A DNA stretch of 64,000 bases from Rhynchospora pubera (taxonomy: Eukaryota; Streptophyta; Magnoliopsida; Poales; Cyperaceae): positions 315,892,513-315,956,512 of the forward strand of contig CM051459.1 in assembly GCA_028095005.1 (NCBI GenBank), in the 5' to 3' direction. A program made the translations under genes and the position numbers. Shown here one piece after another: positions 22,608-32,963 of this stretch. The notes under the pieces were generated by a model. The model did not search any database. It saw nothing but the letters and a program-made list of their open reading frames with translations, and was not told where the DNA came from. Every line of letters starts with the position of its first letter. Within the stretch, counting starts at the first letter, position 1.

Positions 22608-23794
22608 GATTGTTTCAGAATCGCTTGAGTGGGTCGCTGGCAGGGCCAGTGGGCCGCTGACATTGACAATTCTGTAACATGTATCTGTTATGTATGTATT
22701 TGAACAATTATATTTTATTATAAAATATTGTTGAGACATGTCTATTCATTATTGTTTATGAATTGCTTGTTATTGTTCAATTAAATGTTAGCATGTTGGT
22801 AGTGTGTCATTGAACTTTAGATTGTCTCGCTCACACGAGCAATCGCCTCTAATGCCTGGGGCATGTAGAGATGAGACTAGATTGAGCTATGTGCGCTTAG
22901 TCAGGGACTAAGGAGCCATCTGGGATGGACGAAGCTCATTGTCGCTTCAGTCTGGGACTGAAATGAGGCTTGTCTTCTTTTAGGCGATCTGATGTGATTG
23001 TACCCCAAACAATCACGTAGTTCAATTAAGCCGAGGTGAGAATCTCCTTAGAACTCAGGGAGTGTCTAAGTGAAGAATCTCAGGATCAGTTGCAATAAGG
23101 AGTGGTCTAGACCATAGACACTTGGTTTACAAACTGGATCTAAACTCGTACAATGAATGAGAACACACGTCTGCTTAGCAGATATTTCATTGTAACATGT
23201 GCTCATACCACATGTGCTAGGCGACTTTTGGAAGTGGGTTGAGTGGTTCCAGGACCAAGACCGTATGACTCCCCATGTGTGAGTTCCATAGAGAAGTACC
23301 CTTTGACTTTTGACTATGTCATGAGAAATGGGGTCAGGGCTGCTACTTTAGTGTGTACCCTATGGTGATGTATATTCCGCCTGTCGGGGCATTGCTGGGC
23401 AAGCGACTGATTTCGTTTTGAGTCTCATGAGTTAAAAGGAAGATTCGACTCATCATGCACAAACGATAGATTTGTTGGTGTTCAGGATCCACCAAACTCG
23501 TCATATGGACTGAGGTTGGGAACATACAACAAACTAAGATTGAGAAGGAAAAGACATGTATCATTGAATGGTCGATAATGTCTGATCTAGTGCGGATTTG
23601 AGTGATTCTAAGGTACTAGTATACACATTAAACTGTATCTTATATAAAAGGGTAGATGCTCTCTGGTTGGCTTTGAATTTATTCAAAGTGAGGCTTTTGA
23701 GCTCCCGCATGACAGGTGTATGCGCTGGTCGCACGTTCCATTTGCCGTATGAGGTCTGGCTCAGTGTTTGGTATAAACGTCTCCAAGAGGGAGA
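22608..23794 (+). other. 3' non-coding region of the second copia element
   Basis: About 1.2 kb lies between pol and the 3' LTR, with palindromes at 22,562 and 22,629-22,665 and no open frame of note. It ends in a purine-rich tract, AAGAGGGAGA (23,785-23,794), which I take as the polypurine tract directly before the LTR. Confidence 0.7.
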
Positions 23795-23823
23795 TGTTGG
23801 AAAAAGTGTGTGGAGCCGTTCTC

Positions 23824-23916
23824 TGCGGGTAGCAGGCTGGGCCTGCGGGCCGCAGATACTGAACGACCCAGTGGGTCGCAGGCAAGGCCTGCGGGCCGCT
23901 GGTACTGGGATCTGAA
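23824..23916. repeat. CAGCGGGCCGCTG-family palindromes in the LTR
   Basis: Four or five variants (GCGGGTAGCAGG, TGCGGGCCGCAG, AGTGGGTCGCAGG, TGCGGGCCGCTGG) are packed in about 90 bp of U3. The same motif occurs at 19,109-19,163, 20,694-20,815, 22,562 and 22,629. Confidence 0.75.
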
Positions 23917-23937
23917 CAGACGTGATCTGTTCAGATC
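23909..23937. promoter_or_regulatory. Perfect 12-bp inverted repeat next to LTR TATA box
   Basis: GATCTGAACAGA and TCTGTTCAGATC are separated by 5 nt, and the repeat ends 6 bp before the TATATATA box. It could be a transcription-factor site or simply a palindrome; its function is unknown. Confidence 0.7.
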
Positions 23938-24045
23938 AACTCCTATATATACCCCTCTAAACAGAAACGTCTCTCTGGTTCTTGGAACTGTTGTTCTGCA
24001 TATTTCACACAGAAAGAGAGGAGAGTTTCTGAGAGGGAGGTAGCC

Positions 24046-24070
24046 ATCCGATTGCTAGGAGCAATCGGAT
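24046..24070 (+). other. Perfect 11-bp hairpin in the LTR leader
   Basis: ATCCGATTGCT and AGCAATCGGAT flank the 3-nt loop AGG, about 95 nt downstream of the TATA box, so the hairpin should be present in the element RNA. Confidence 0.7.
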
Positions 24071-24315
24071 CACACACACGAGTCGAGACCGGCAAGTGGA
24101 AGCGTGGAAGGTGACGCCAAACCCTAACGTGAGGTTGTGGTGTACCGGACGCATACGGAGAGAGACAAGGCTGCAGAACCGAACTCCGACAAGCGGGTCT
24201 AGGCGTTCGATCATTTCCGCTGCGGTATATCTAATTCTCTAAGTTATTCTTATAGGTTAGATATGCATATAGGTTTATACCTAATTAAACCTTCAGAAAC
24301 CAATGGCAGAAGAGG

Positions 24316-24450
24316 GTCAGATTGTGCCTATTCATGATACCACTTCAAGATAATGATGGCTTCAGACTATGCCTATTCATGGTGCCAGTTCAAGATAATG
24401 ATGGCTTCAGACTGTGCCTATTCATGGTACCAGTTCAAGATAATGATGGC
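24316..24450 (+). repeat. 45-bp tandem repeat, three copies
   Basis: GCCTATTCAT recurs at 24326, 24371 and 24416, exactly 45 bp apart, within near-identical units containing CAGTTCAAGATAATGATGGC. The period keeps frame, but no convincing protein extends beyond the repeat. Confidence 0.9.
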
Positions 24451-26101
24451 TGAAACAAAGCTAGTGACTGCTAGTGAGATAGAAAAACAAACTCATTTTG
24501 AGATGGCCAACTTCATGTCGTCTTGCCAAAAAAAAAACACTTGGACCTCTGCTGATCAAAAGGGGGAAAGGCACCTAACCTCAGAGAAGCCCAAGTAGAT
24601 ATCATACTTTGTTGCCAACCTGGGAGGATGTTGACCTATGAGAAGCATCATCTCCCAAGTTTCCATGATGTGACAACATCTCCACACAGTGTGCTGAGCT
24701 CGGTAGCAATTCTCAGAAGCTGTCAAGCTTGATGTCAATCGACATTTCGGGGAAGAGTATACATCAGGTCAAAGAGCACTCAAGATCACCTCCATATCTT
24801 CTAAATAACAAGTCAAGACATAACCTGGCTCAAGCACAGGAGCCGTGCCGCGTGGCTTGACACTGCTTAAGGCCAATTGGTGTTGTAGAGGAGAGTATAT
24901 GTTGGCTCAAGGCTGTTTATTATGCCTCACCATTGGCATGACGCCGTATACATCACTTTCAGTCATAGCTAGTCTATGCCTCCTCAGCCCCTCCTCTCAG
25001 GCATTTCATCGAATACCTGGCGAGCCTACAGAAAAATGAAAAATTAACCAAGGCGAATCATGCAAAAACCTCCATCACCAAAAGAGAAGAGAGAAGGAAC
25101 GAATACATCTACCTAATGCTGCTCCGTCAGACCTCCAAACGCTGCCTCCAACTCGCAGGGCAGCAATGCCTATCTCCATGGCCGAGTATAGTGAAGGACA
25201 GGCTTTATTTCGAGGCCTCAATATGTTCCATTCGAAGATCCTCCACAGGATTCGCAAGGCTCTCTTCTTCTCTCAGCCTTGAAGTACGATTGATGAGGAA
25301 GCCATGGATATCCGGTGTTCATCGAATCGATCGAACAAAGAGAAGAGAAATAAGGAGCGTAGAAAGAAGGGACCCCCGAATGAACTCGGTGCAAGCCTCA
25401 TGAGACGTTGATCGGTGGCCCCCACAAAGCCCCTCTCTACATCAACTGAAAATACCGCATCCACAGAAGAATTTCTAAAGAGACCTCAAAGTCGCAGGAT
25501 CTCCTGTGGCTCCTGATATATGGCGGGTCCCTGACAATATAACATGCAGCCATCCGTGTGCATGAGTAGTGATGTTGACGTGGCTCAATCAGAACCCATC
25601 AAAACTTCAAAATTTCGCCAAAAATCATGGGAGGCTCAGAAAAATCCAAACCAAATTTCTATAAATCCAGGAAAATATGAGGAACCCATTTTTACTAAAT
25701 ATCATGGTCAAAAAAACCCTCCAAACCCAATTAAATCACCCAAAACCCCAAACTTATATTTGATCAGTATATCGCCACATTAAACGTTTCATCGAGAATC
25801 ACCGAAAACTCAGATAAATGAGAGGAAGAATTCTTTGAAATCGAGGCCATGAAAAGAATAGATGCTCATGGCGTAGTTCTATCATGCCCCAAGAAAAAAT
25901 AAATTTGTTATGGGTGTCAGAAACCCCGTTAATGCAAAAATGTTTAAAAGATGGTCTAGTTTCAGGGATTCGGCGGAATTGAGACTCACCCATGACAAGG
26001 GCGGCACGTTCGTAGGGGTTTCTCATCCGACATCGATGATCAAAGGAAGTATGGGCCACGTATTTCCAACAAGTCGAAAAGATAAACCGTACTCAAAGTC
26101 A
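24451..26101. other. Intergenic DNA, no gene recognised
   Basis: Only short frames are present, none with a recognisable motif. Composition is moderate and no terminal repeats were seen. Confidence 0.4.
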
Positions 26102-26309
26102 CTTCAGGACCCAACCGCTCGATCTTAGAAATGGAGTCTTAATCCCAAAACAAGACCAAATGTGATTCTTTCAGGACCTAATCCACTAGGTCTCAGATGA
26201 GGAGTCTCTATCGCAATCCAAAAATAAAAGAAAAGTATGCACAAGATCTCATCAGGAGCCAGCCGCTAGGCCACAGATATGGAATCCTGATATCAGAACC
26301 AGAATCAAA
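26102..26309. repeat. Diverged ~73-bp tandem repeat, three copies
   Basis: Three units begin TCAGGACCCAACCGCT, TCAGGACCTAATCCACT and TCAGGAGCCAGCCGCT. Each is followed by a GATCTTAGAAATGGAGTC-like or GGTCTCAGATGAGGAGTC-like segment. Confidence 0.65.
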
Positions 26310-26454
26310 GCAAAAAAAAAAGAAGAAGAAAGCATGGAGTTCAAGTCAATCCAAAATCAATCAAAATCCCATCGATGATTGAAATTGAAGTCCAAATCCA
26401 AATAAAAAAAATCAAAGTACTGTACTCTGAAGGCTCTATGATACCCTCCCAAAC

Positions 26455-27110
26455 GTTCAGCTCCTCTAGTGTCTGAGTGATCCCGCGACCTCACTCCCGA
26501 TGACACACTATCCTGACTGCTCAAATCGTTCGGGTGATTCAAAGCCCACCTGACAAAATCTGCTGATGGACCCAAATCTCTGTGACATCTAGGTGATCCC
26601 ACGACCTCACTGAAGATAGCACTCTATCCTGACTGCCAAAATCGTTATGGTGACTCAAAGCCCACCTGACAAAATCTGCTGATGGACCCAAATCTCTGTG
26701 ATATCTAGGTGATCCCACTACCTCACTGAAGATAAGCACATCATCCTCACTGCTAAAATCATTCTGGTGACTCAAAGCCGACCTGACAGAATCTGCTGAT
26801 GGACGCAAATCCCTGTGATGTCTAAATCCCTGTGATACCTAGGTGATCCCGCGACCTCACTGAAGATAGCACACTATCCTGACTGCTAAAATCATTTCGG
26901 TGACTTAAAGCCCACCTGACAAAAATCTGCTGATGGACCCAAATCTCTGTGATATCTAGGTGATCCCGCGACTTCACTGAAGATAGCACCTTATCCTGAC
27001 TGCTAAAATAGCTCCGGTGACTCAAAACCCACCTGACGAAATCTGCAGACGGATCCAAACTCCATAGTGTTTGAGTGATCCCATGATTTCACTCTCGATG
27101 ACGCTGTGTT
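26455..27110. repeat. ~117-bp tandem repeat, about five to six units
   Basis: The anchor GATCCC(G/A)CGACCTCACT and its variants lie at 26478, 26594, 26711, 26845, 26962 and 27077 (spacing 116, 117, 134, 117, 115). The units share CACCTGACAAAATCTGCTGA and CTCTGTGATATCTAGGTG. Each has a small GATAG-CACN-CTATC inverted repeat. Minus-strand open frames here are by-products of the repeat. It is followed by a 31-bp duplication (27,130-27,190). It lies just left of a Tat-like LTR fragment and may belong to that element's non-coding region. Confidence 0.85.
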
Positions 27111-27356
27111 CTGATATCTACAAATGATACACATGATACAAACCCCAATGAAGAACTATCATGATACAAACCCCAATGAAGAACTATCATGCAGAAAAAT
27201 AAGTAAATACGAATGACGAGCATCAAAGCATAACCGTTCACAAAAAAAAATGCCCACACACATACGCTTGGCACAAATTGTTTTATTGACAATTCTCTAA
27301 CAGTCCGCAAGATATATTCTTTGATATTTCTGATCCAGAGGTGTCTAGGAGAGTAA

Positions 27357-27571
27357 CCAGGGTAATTAACGGCGGGGGCTTGCGCCCGTCGGAAAGAAAG
27401 GACCTACACCAAAAAATAAACCCTCGGAGGAACATAAGTCCGCGCGAGCGAGCATCACTTTAATGGGAGGCGCCCGTGGTCGGTGCTTTGGCCTGCGAGG
27501 GGATATCTGATCCGATCCTTCTTTTTGTTTTCCTTCTCAAACGGGGAAATCCGTCAAAAAGAGCCGGACAG
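27357..27571 (+). mobile_element. Tat-like LTR 3' end fragment, plus orientation
   Basis: GGTAATTAACGGCGGGGGCTTGCG, then GGACCTAC, GAGGGGATATCTGATCCG and a final CCGGACA match, in order, the minus strand of the LTR end at 37,119-37,345 (there GGTAATTAACAGTAGGGGCT to GCGAGACA). It is therefore the end of an LTR of the same family lying opposite to the large element next to it. It ends exactly where the minus-strand RT homology begins. Confidence 0.75.
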
Positions 27572-29050
27572 CCGCACCACGAAGCCTAGATATTTTCCTG
27601 ATGACACCATGAAGGCACATTTTAAGGGGTTTAGTTTCAGAGTGTGTTGTCTTAGCCGCTCAAACATCAGCCTCAGGTCCTCTAAATGTTGTTCATGGGT
27701 ATGGGACTTTACAACAAGGTCATCTACATAACATTCTACCACCTTTTGTATGAGGTCGTCAAAGATTTTGGTCATGGCTCTTTGGTATGTGGCTCCTGCA
27801 TTTTTAAGGCCGAAGGGCATGACTTTGTAGCAGAAGATACCAATTGGGGTACGGAAGGCAGTGTGTTTTTGGTCACTCTCATCCATCTTGATTTGATTGT
27901 ATCCCGAGTATCCATCCACGAAGGAATATACCCCATTGGACGAGGTGTGGTCTATTATAATTTTTGTCACTGGTAGCGGGAAATCATCCTTAGGGCAAGC
28001 CTTGTTTAAATCCCTGAAATCAACACAGACTCTGATTTGCCCGTTCTTTTTCTTAACTGGGACAATATTGGCCACCCAGTCGGGTTTTTCTTCTTCCCTT
28101 ATGAATCTGGCACTGATGAGCTTTTTTACTTCGGCTGTTACCTTTTCCTCCAGCTCAACCCTCATCCTCCGGTGTCCTTGTTTGACTGGTTTGAGTTCCT
28201 TGTCAATTTTGAGTTTGTGGACTGCTATTGCTGGATCTAGCCCAGGCATTTCACTGTAAGTCCATACGAAGCAATCCTGATATTCCCTTAGCAGTTTGGT
28301 CAGTTCATCCTGCATCTCCTGAGGAAGGGAGGTGCTGATGAATGTGGGTTTTGGATTTTCCTCTGTTCCTAGGTTAATTTCTTTCAGTTTATCAATGGTG
28401 TTTTGACCACCTTCTTCTAATTCCTTTGGTGCATTTTTGGCTGTTATGATGAATTGTTATGTTTCTAGAGGTTCCCTTTTGTCCGCAGTTGATTCACCTT
28501 CTTTGATTTCCGTGATTGTTATGCGGTGGCAAGAGTACTGTAGTGATCTTTGAGGAGTATTTGACCCTGAGCCTTTGGTTTGAGCTTTGAATCCTAGGCC
28601 CCTTGTGTTGGCAACCTTCCCATTAAGTTTTGTGACTTCATTAGAATAGCCATTCCACATGTCTCGGAACATTCTTGCTCGCTTCTCGGGAATAGCCATG
28701 TATCGGCAGTACGCCCTTCTTTTGGCATCATTTTCCTTCTTTGCTTTATATGGTTTTGGTTGTCTATTTATGGTTTGTGCCCGAAGTGCCTCATTTTCAG
28801 CTTCTGGCATCTCCCAAGGGTTTACACGGTTCCTGTGTCTGAAGTGCCCATCGGAACCTCCATGTTTTGGTTTCAGTTTCCCTATTATTTTGATTTTGTG
28901 TGGTAATTTGTTGCAAGGGGAAGCGTTGTCGAGCTTAACCAATTTCATTTTCATGTGGTATTGCCCTGTGGGGTTTTGCTTATTCCTCGCTTGTCGAGTT
29001 GAGTTGGTTTCGGCATTTTTGTGTCTCGATTGGCCAAACTCACTCCTCAT
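27572..29050 (-). pseudogene. Tat-like gypsy pol 5' part: linker and reverse transcriptase
   Basis: Read leftward from 29,050, a basic linker (KPYKAKKENDAKRRAYCRYM, TRGLGFKAQTKGSG) is followed, after one in-frame TAA at 28,457, by RT. RT motifs in order are EEEKPDWVANIVPVKKK, VCVDFRDLNKACPKDDFPLP, FVDGYSGYNQI, KVMPFGLKNAGATYQ and CYVDDLVVKS (YVDD near 27,720), then KCAFMVSSGKYLGF. Homology stops at codon 248 of the RT frame, at the LTR fragment. RNase H and integrase are missing from this side. The motif style (DLNKACPKDDFPLP, HEQHLEDL) places it in the Athila/Tat branch, Tat side. Confidence 0.88.
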
Positions 29051-29201
29051 GGGAGGGTATACCCGCGTGCGCGAGCTTTCACCTCTTTCTCGCTGGTTCG
29101 TTTCAAGACCCCCAAACGAATTGTCACAGAACTGGAGGTGTTTTGGTTCATGGTAATGATTTTCTGCATTGGCTTTCCCTTTTCCTTTTCCTGGGGGATG
29201 A

Positions 29202-32200
29202 TTAGTTTTGGGTTTTGGTCTTTGTCCTTCTTGGATGAGATCCTTTCTTGGCCTTTTTCATGGCCTTTTTCTGCTCTGCCCCCTGTTTCTGGGCGCGGTC
29301 TTTCAGCATTTTGAGTTCCGCCTCCATTGAGATCCTTTCTTTCCGCTCAGTCTTTAACCTAGCTATCAGGGTTTCGACTAAGGTTTGTATCTCAATGTTT
29401 TGTCTAGTCATCCTTCTCAGGGCGTTTGTGCAGAAATCCAAATCTATTAGGAGTTGACGCTTTTCCCTTAAGGTGAAGGTGGCGCCATTTTCTCCAGGCG
29501 GTTTTTGGGGTTGTCCATTGCTCGAGGTGGTATTTGGTTGTGTTTGTTTTGACCTCGTGTGGTGAGCGGGGCCATCTATTGTGACTCCTTGAATTGGACC
29601 TCGGCCTACGTGGGTTGCTTTCTTTGAGCTGTCCGCTGCTTGTGATTCAAGCGGGCTTTCTTTTGGCTTGGTTGTTTTCCTTTGGATGGGTTTTGGTTCA
29701 TTTTGTGAGCTGTCGTCCTGGGTTGTTGGAGATTCCTCCTCTTCGCCATCTGTGTCAGACTCGCTCACAGTGATTGCCCGACAGCTTTCAGAAGTACCTT
29801 GCCCCTTGGCGGCATTCTTCAATTTTCGCACATCGGCGATGGTTTCCTTCTGGATGTTGATGAACACTTCGGGATCATAATACCCCCTTATTGTATCATC
29901 TGCATAATGTCTGGGCCATGTACTGGGGATGGGATAGTGAGGAGATGGCTCATAACCTTCTATACCTTCCACAATTGACGCCTGCCGGAACTGTTGGGTG
30001 ATCTCTGATTCTGTTTCCATGTTTCGGTTGGTGCCAGGGGATACCAGGTTTCTGACTCGGCCATATTCCAGCGAGCATATCTCCCTTCGTGACCTGTTAT
30101 GCCTTATCCTTTCTACCCATGGTAAAGGAGAGGCTTGTATTTCACCAGTTCGCTTAGAGCTTGTGGGCGGTCGCCTTTTTGGCCAAGGATCTAGGACAAA
30201 GGGTTGCAGGTCGACCAGGTAAGGGTGTTCTGGTTCCATCTCCTCATCACTCCCTTGCCATCCAACTCTTTTGTTAGGTTCCTCTACTGGGTTGACCAGG
30301 TGGTTCATCCATCCAACAGGGTCGGCCAAGGATTGGTATTCTTCTTCTGGGAGTCCCTCTTGTTCAGGCTCCTCCGAGCCCGAGTCATCATCAATGGTTA
30401 TCACTTGACATGATTCAGAGGTTTGGTTTTGGTCTTCTCCCTGATTTTGACTTGAAGAGGTGGTGCTCTCAACTTGCTCACCAGTAGGGGTAGCGACTGC
30501 CCCTTGTTTAGTGTTGGCATTTTCCTCCGTTTCTTGTTCAGTAGGTCCATCTTTTTCATATCCTTCCTCAATGGCCACGGCTTCCCAGACTTGGTTGACC
30601 ATTTGTCGTACTACTTCTCCTAACTCCTCAAGAGTAAGGTTAGGTTGGCCTGGGATGTCAGGGATATGGATATCCAAGTTTACCATTCTCGGCTGCCGTC
30701 CTTGCAGGTCGGCAGGGTCCATTTGTTCAGCGGGATCTAGCACGATCTCATAATCATATGCCACTTCCTCTGGGTTAGTTTGATTTTCTTCCGTGGTTTC
30801 GGCCTGCTGTCGTGGCACTTCCGAGGACTCGCCTTTGTCAGAATCATGATGGCCAACTCGATGACAGGTGGCGTCATCACGAGAGGACTCGCCTTTGAGC
30901 AACATATTCTTTCCTTTATTGGTTCCTTTGTTTCTCCTTTGATAGGTTATTATTTTCTTCTCATTTGCTGGCTTCTTTCTTCTTTGGTATACTTTAAGGG
31001 CTTTAGGACTCTTGACCTCTTCTTCATCATCCTCGGTGGGACAATAAGTATCATCATCGCTATTTACCCTTAGGTTTCTCATGAGTTCACTGGTTGTCAT
31101 AGCCTCGGTTTGAGCGATGGCTTGCTCCAGCTCACGCCGCGCATTTTCATCCCATTCAGGTTGAGGCCGGACAGTCATGCGAGCGTTTCTCCTTTGTTGT
31201 CTTTTTCTGTTGGATTGGCCACATGGTTTCAAGGAAGGCTCATCACCATCCGTCCAGGCTGCAATTCGGGCGGACCGGTGATCATAATTTTCAGACTCAG
31301 AATCATCAGACCCCGAACCGCTGATGTAACGGCAATTTCCAGCTTCGGAACCGTCATCATCGCTGCTATCATTATCAATATCATTTGAGATTTTGTACAG
31401 CCTTTCTATTTGTGCCCGAAAACGGGCGGTTTCTCGTGGATGGGTTCTCCTGAGCCTTTCATAACTCGCCCCTGGTTGCTGTAGTATTTCGGCATGCTGA
31501 GCTATGAAGTTTAGGAATGCGGGGTCTTCCCGACTCAGATGTTCCATGTATGAGAGAATCCTGGTTGCTTGCGAAATGTTCAATCCTTCAAATGCTGAGG
31601 TTATATCGGCTGGGGGACCAGACCCAGATGCCATTAGGATAGAACTTCCTTGGAGGGTGCTTGGTTGAGGTTCTTCATGGTCAGACTCCACCTCAGGCTC
31701 CCTTTCTGTTTCTCCTTCATTACTATCGGATTCGCTATTTTGGGCGTTTCCATCAGATATTTTTCCGCAGAAGAAAAATCGCGGAGAACCTCCGCTATCC
31801 TCAGAGTCAGAGCACTGGGGAGTTTTGCCCTTGTCAACCTCCTTTAGGACGGTTGCTATGGCTTCTCTTTCAAATTCTTCTGTAAAATCTGGATCTTTGG
31901 GGTGGGTTGCTCGGCAGAAGGCCCTTGGGTCTGTGATTCTCAGTTCCCTGAGTTCGGACACATACCATTCTACCAGGCTATCATGTTCATTGTATTCCTC
32001 TTCCTCTGGGGCTTGCTGGGATGACTCACCCAGGGCAGTATCGACTTGGTTGGAAGTCTCCACTGTTTCTATTTGGGTGGGGAATGTCACCTCGGCCCTA
32101 GGACCCGATGTGCGCCTGGAGCGCCGAATCCTCCTGGATCTACGGCGTCGAGCGGTTGTTGGTGGGGTTGCTTCTGGGCTTATTTCTCCTTCCTCGCGTC

Positions 32201-32927
32201 CCGTCTCATCAGCTATTTCCCTTACAGTCCTGGTTATGGCTTGCCTTTCATATCCCTGGTACTGTTGAGGGTTTTCAGGGTTCAGCACACCATGATAGCC
32301 GACCGGGTATGAGATTCTCAAGTTTCTCAAGTAATGAGAGAATTCATCAACCTGCCCGCCTTTAGCCAAGAAAGTTTGGTTGTTTTGGTTGAGGTGGGCT
32401 TGGTTACCCATGTTGTTTTCATATTCCGCGAGGTCAGTTTCAATAACCTCGATATTCTCCCAGAGGTGTGAGTCCTTCGTACTTTCCAAATGCGCACGCA
32501 TGATTTCAAAATATGTGGGGTGGTTAGGATCCGGGTCTTTCTTGTCCCATCCATTTTGCACCACAATATCCACCGCAGCTTTCCTTATGGCCATATTTTC
32601 AACTTGTTGCTCATAAGTATCCGAGTCTGACATGTTTTCTATCTCCTCATCAACCCTTAACTCCTGTTGGAACAAGTCAGGTTCTTGAATTTTCAGTTGC
32701 ATCAAGAAATCCACATACTCCGCCACAACATTGAAAGAGATATGCGGTAGTGAATCATCGCCTTCTTCCTCGGCTTCTTCTTCTGATTCCCCAGCATCAC
32801 TCAAGTATCTGCAGTGCTCTACGAGTTCATGGGTTTTTTGTTTAGGGATGCTAAGAGGCATTTCCTTGGTCCAGAACCTATTTGCCAGCCATGATGCTAG
32901 CAATCGGTCCACATCATCGCCATGCAT
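29202..32927 (-). CDS. 1,241-codon acidic low-complexity ORF between gag and RT; function unknown
   Basis: It is an uninterrupted minus-strand frame of 1,241 codons, in the same frame as the gag part upstream and separated from it only by stops. I do not recognise a family, and no protease DTG/DSG-type motif is evident. The composition is Glu/Asp/Ser/Gln-rich. An arginine cluster at residues 259-272 looks like a nuclear localisation signal. A helical module of about 50-60 residues, of the type YxxxLxxLxIxxPxxF...YExQAIxxTVxEI, recurs at about residues 68-124, 193-239, 317-364 and 455-513. The C-terminus (about 1160-1241) is a basic coiled coil. The first ATG chosen is just downstream of a TAA, and the same frame extends upstream to 34,007 and beyond. 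It is likely a retroelement polyprotein segment, and host capture is possible. Being this long without a stop in a decayed element is unusual. Confidence 0.7.
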   Translation of the reverse strand: MHGDDVDRLLASWLANRFWTKEMPLSIPKQKTHELVEHCRYLSDAGESEEEAEEEGDDSLPHISFNVVAEYVDFLMQLKIQEPDLFQQELRVDEEIENMSDSDTYEQQVENMAIRKAAVDIVVQNGWDKKDPDPNHPTYFEIMRAHLESTKDSHLWENIEVIETDLAEYENNMGNQAHLNQNNQTFLAKGGQVDEFSHYLRNLRISYPVGYHGVLNPENPQQYQGYERQAITRTVREIADETGREEGEISPEATPPTTARRRRSRRIRRSRRTSGPRAEVTFPTQIETVETSNQVDTALGESSQQAPEEEEYNEHDSLVEWYVSELRELRITDPRAFCRATHPKDPDFTEEFEREAIATVLKEVDKGKTPQCSDSEDSGGSPRFFFCGKISDGNAQNSESDSNEGETEREPEVESDHEEPQPSTLQGSSILMASGSGPPADITSAFEGLNISQATRILSYMEHLSREDPAFLNFIAQHAEILQQPGASYERLRRTHPRETARFRAQIERLYKISNDIDNDSSDDDGSEAGNCRYISGSGSDDSESENYDHRSARIAAWTDGDEPSLKPCGQSNRKRQQRRNARMTVRPQPEWDENARRELEQAIAQTEAMTTSELMRNLRVNSDDDTYCPTEDDEEEVKSPKALKVYQRRKKPANEKKIITYQRRNKGTNKGKNMLLKGESSRDDATCHRVGHHDSDKGESSEVPRQQAETTEENQTNPEEVAYDYEIVLDPAEQMDPADLQGRQPRMVNLDIHIPDIPGQPNLTLEELGEVVRQMVNQVWEAVAIEEGYEKDGPTEQETEENANTKQGAVATPTGEQVESTTSSSQNQGEDQNQTSESCQVITIDDDSGSEEPEQEGLPEEEYQSLADPVGWMNHLVNPVEEPNKRVGWQGSDEEMEPEHPYLVDLQPFVLDPWPKRRPPTSSKRTGEIQASPLPWVERIRHNRSRREICSLEYGRVRNLVSPGTNRNMETESEITQQFRQASIVEGIEGYEPSPHYPIPSTWPRHYADDTIRGYYDPEVFINIQKETIADVRKLKNAAKGQGTSESCRAITVSESDTDGEEEESPTTQDDSSQNEPKPIQRKTTKPKESPLESQAADSSKKATHVGRGPIQGVTIDGPAHHTRSKQTQPNTTSSNGQPQKPPGENGATFTLREKRQLLIDLDFCTNALRRMTRQNIEIQTLVETLIARLKTERKERISMEAELKMLKDRAQKQGAEQKKAMKKAKKGSHPRRTKTKTQN

Positions 32928-32963
32928 AAGCTCTTGGATCCACCAGAGTGGGTTTAAGGCGAT

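Larger units (their letters stand above)
23795..24297 (+). mobile_element. 3' LTR of the second copia element
   Basis: It starts TGTTGGAAAAAGTGTG directly after the polypurine tract. The end is placed at CCTTCA near 24,297, which is approximate. Within it are GC-rich palindromes (23,824-23,916), a perfect 12-bp inverted repeat just upstream of the TATA box (23,909-23,937), TATATATA at 23,944-23,951 and a perfect 11-bp hairpin about 100 nt further on. No second LTR copy was found, so no target duplication can be tested. Confidence 0.75.

Noticed and set aside
26357..27058. Minus-strand open frames with repeated SSQDSVLSSVRS phrases
   Set aside because: They are translations of the 117-bp tandem repeat.
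29248..32616. Plus-strand frames opposite the acidic ORF
   Set aside because: They are antisense shadows of the long minus-strand frame.
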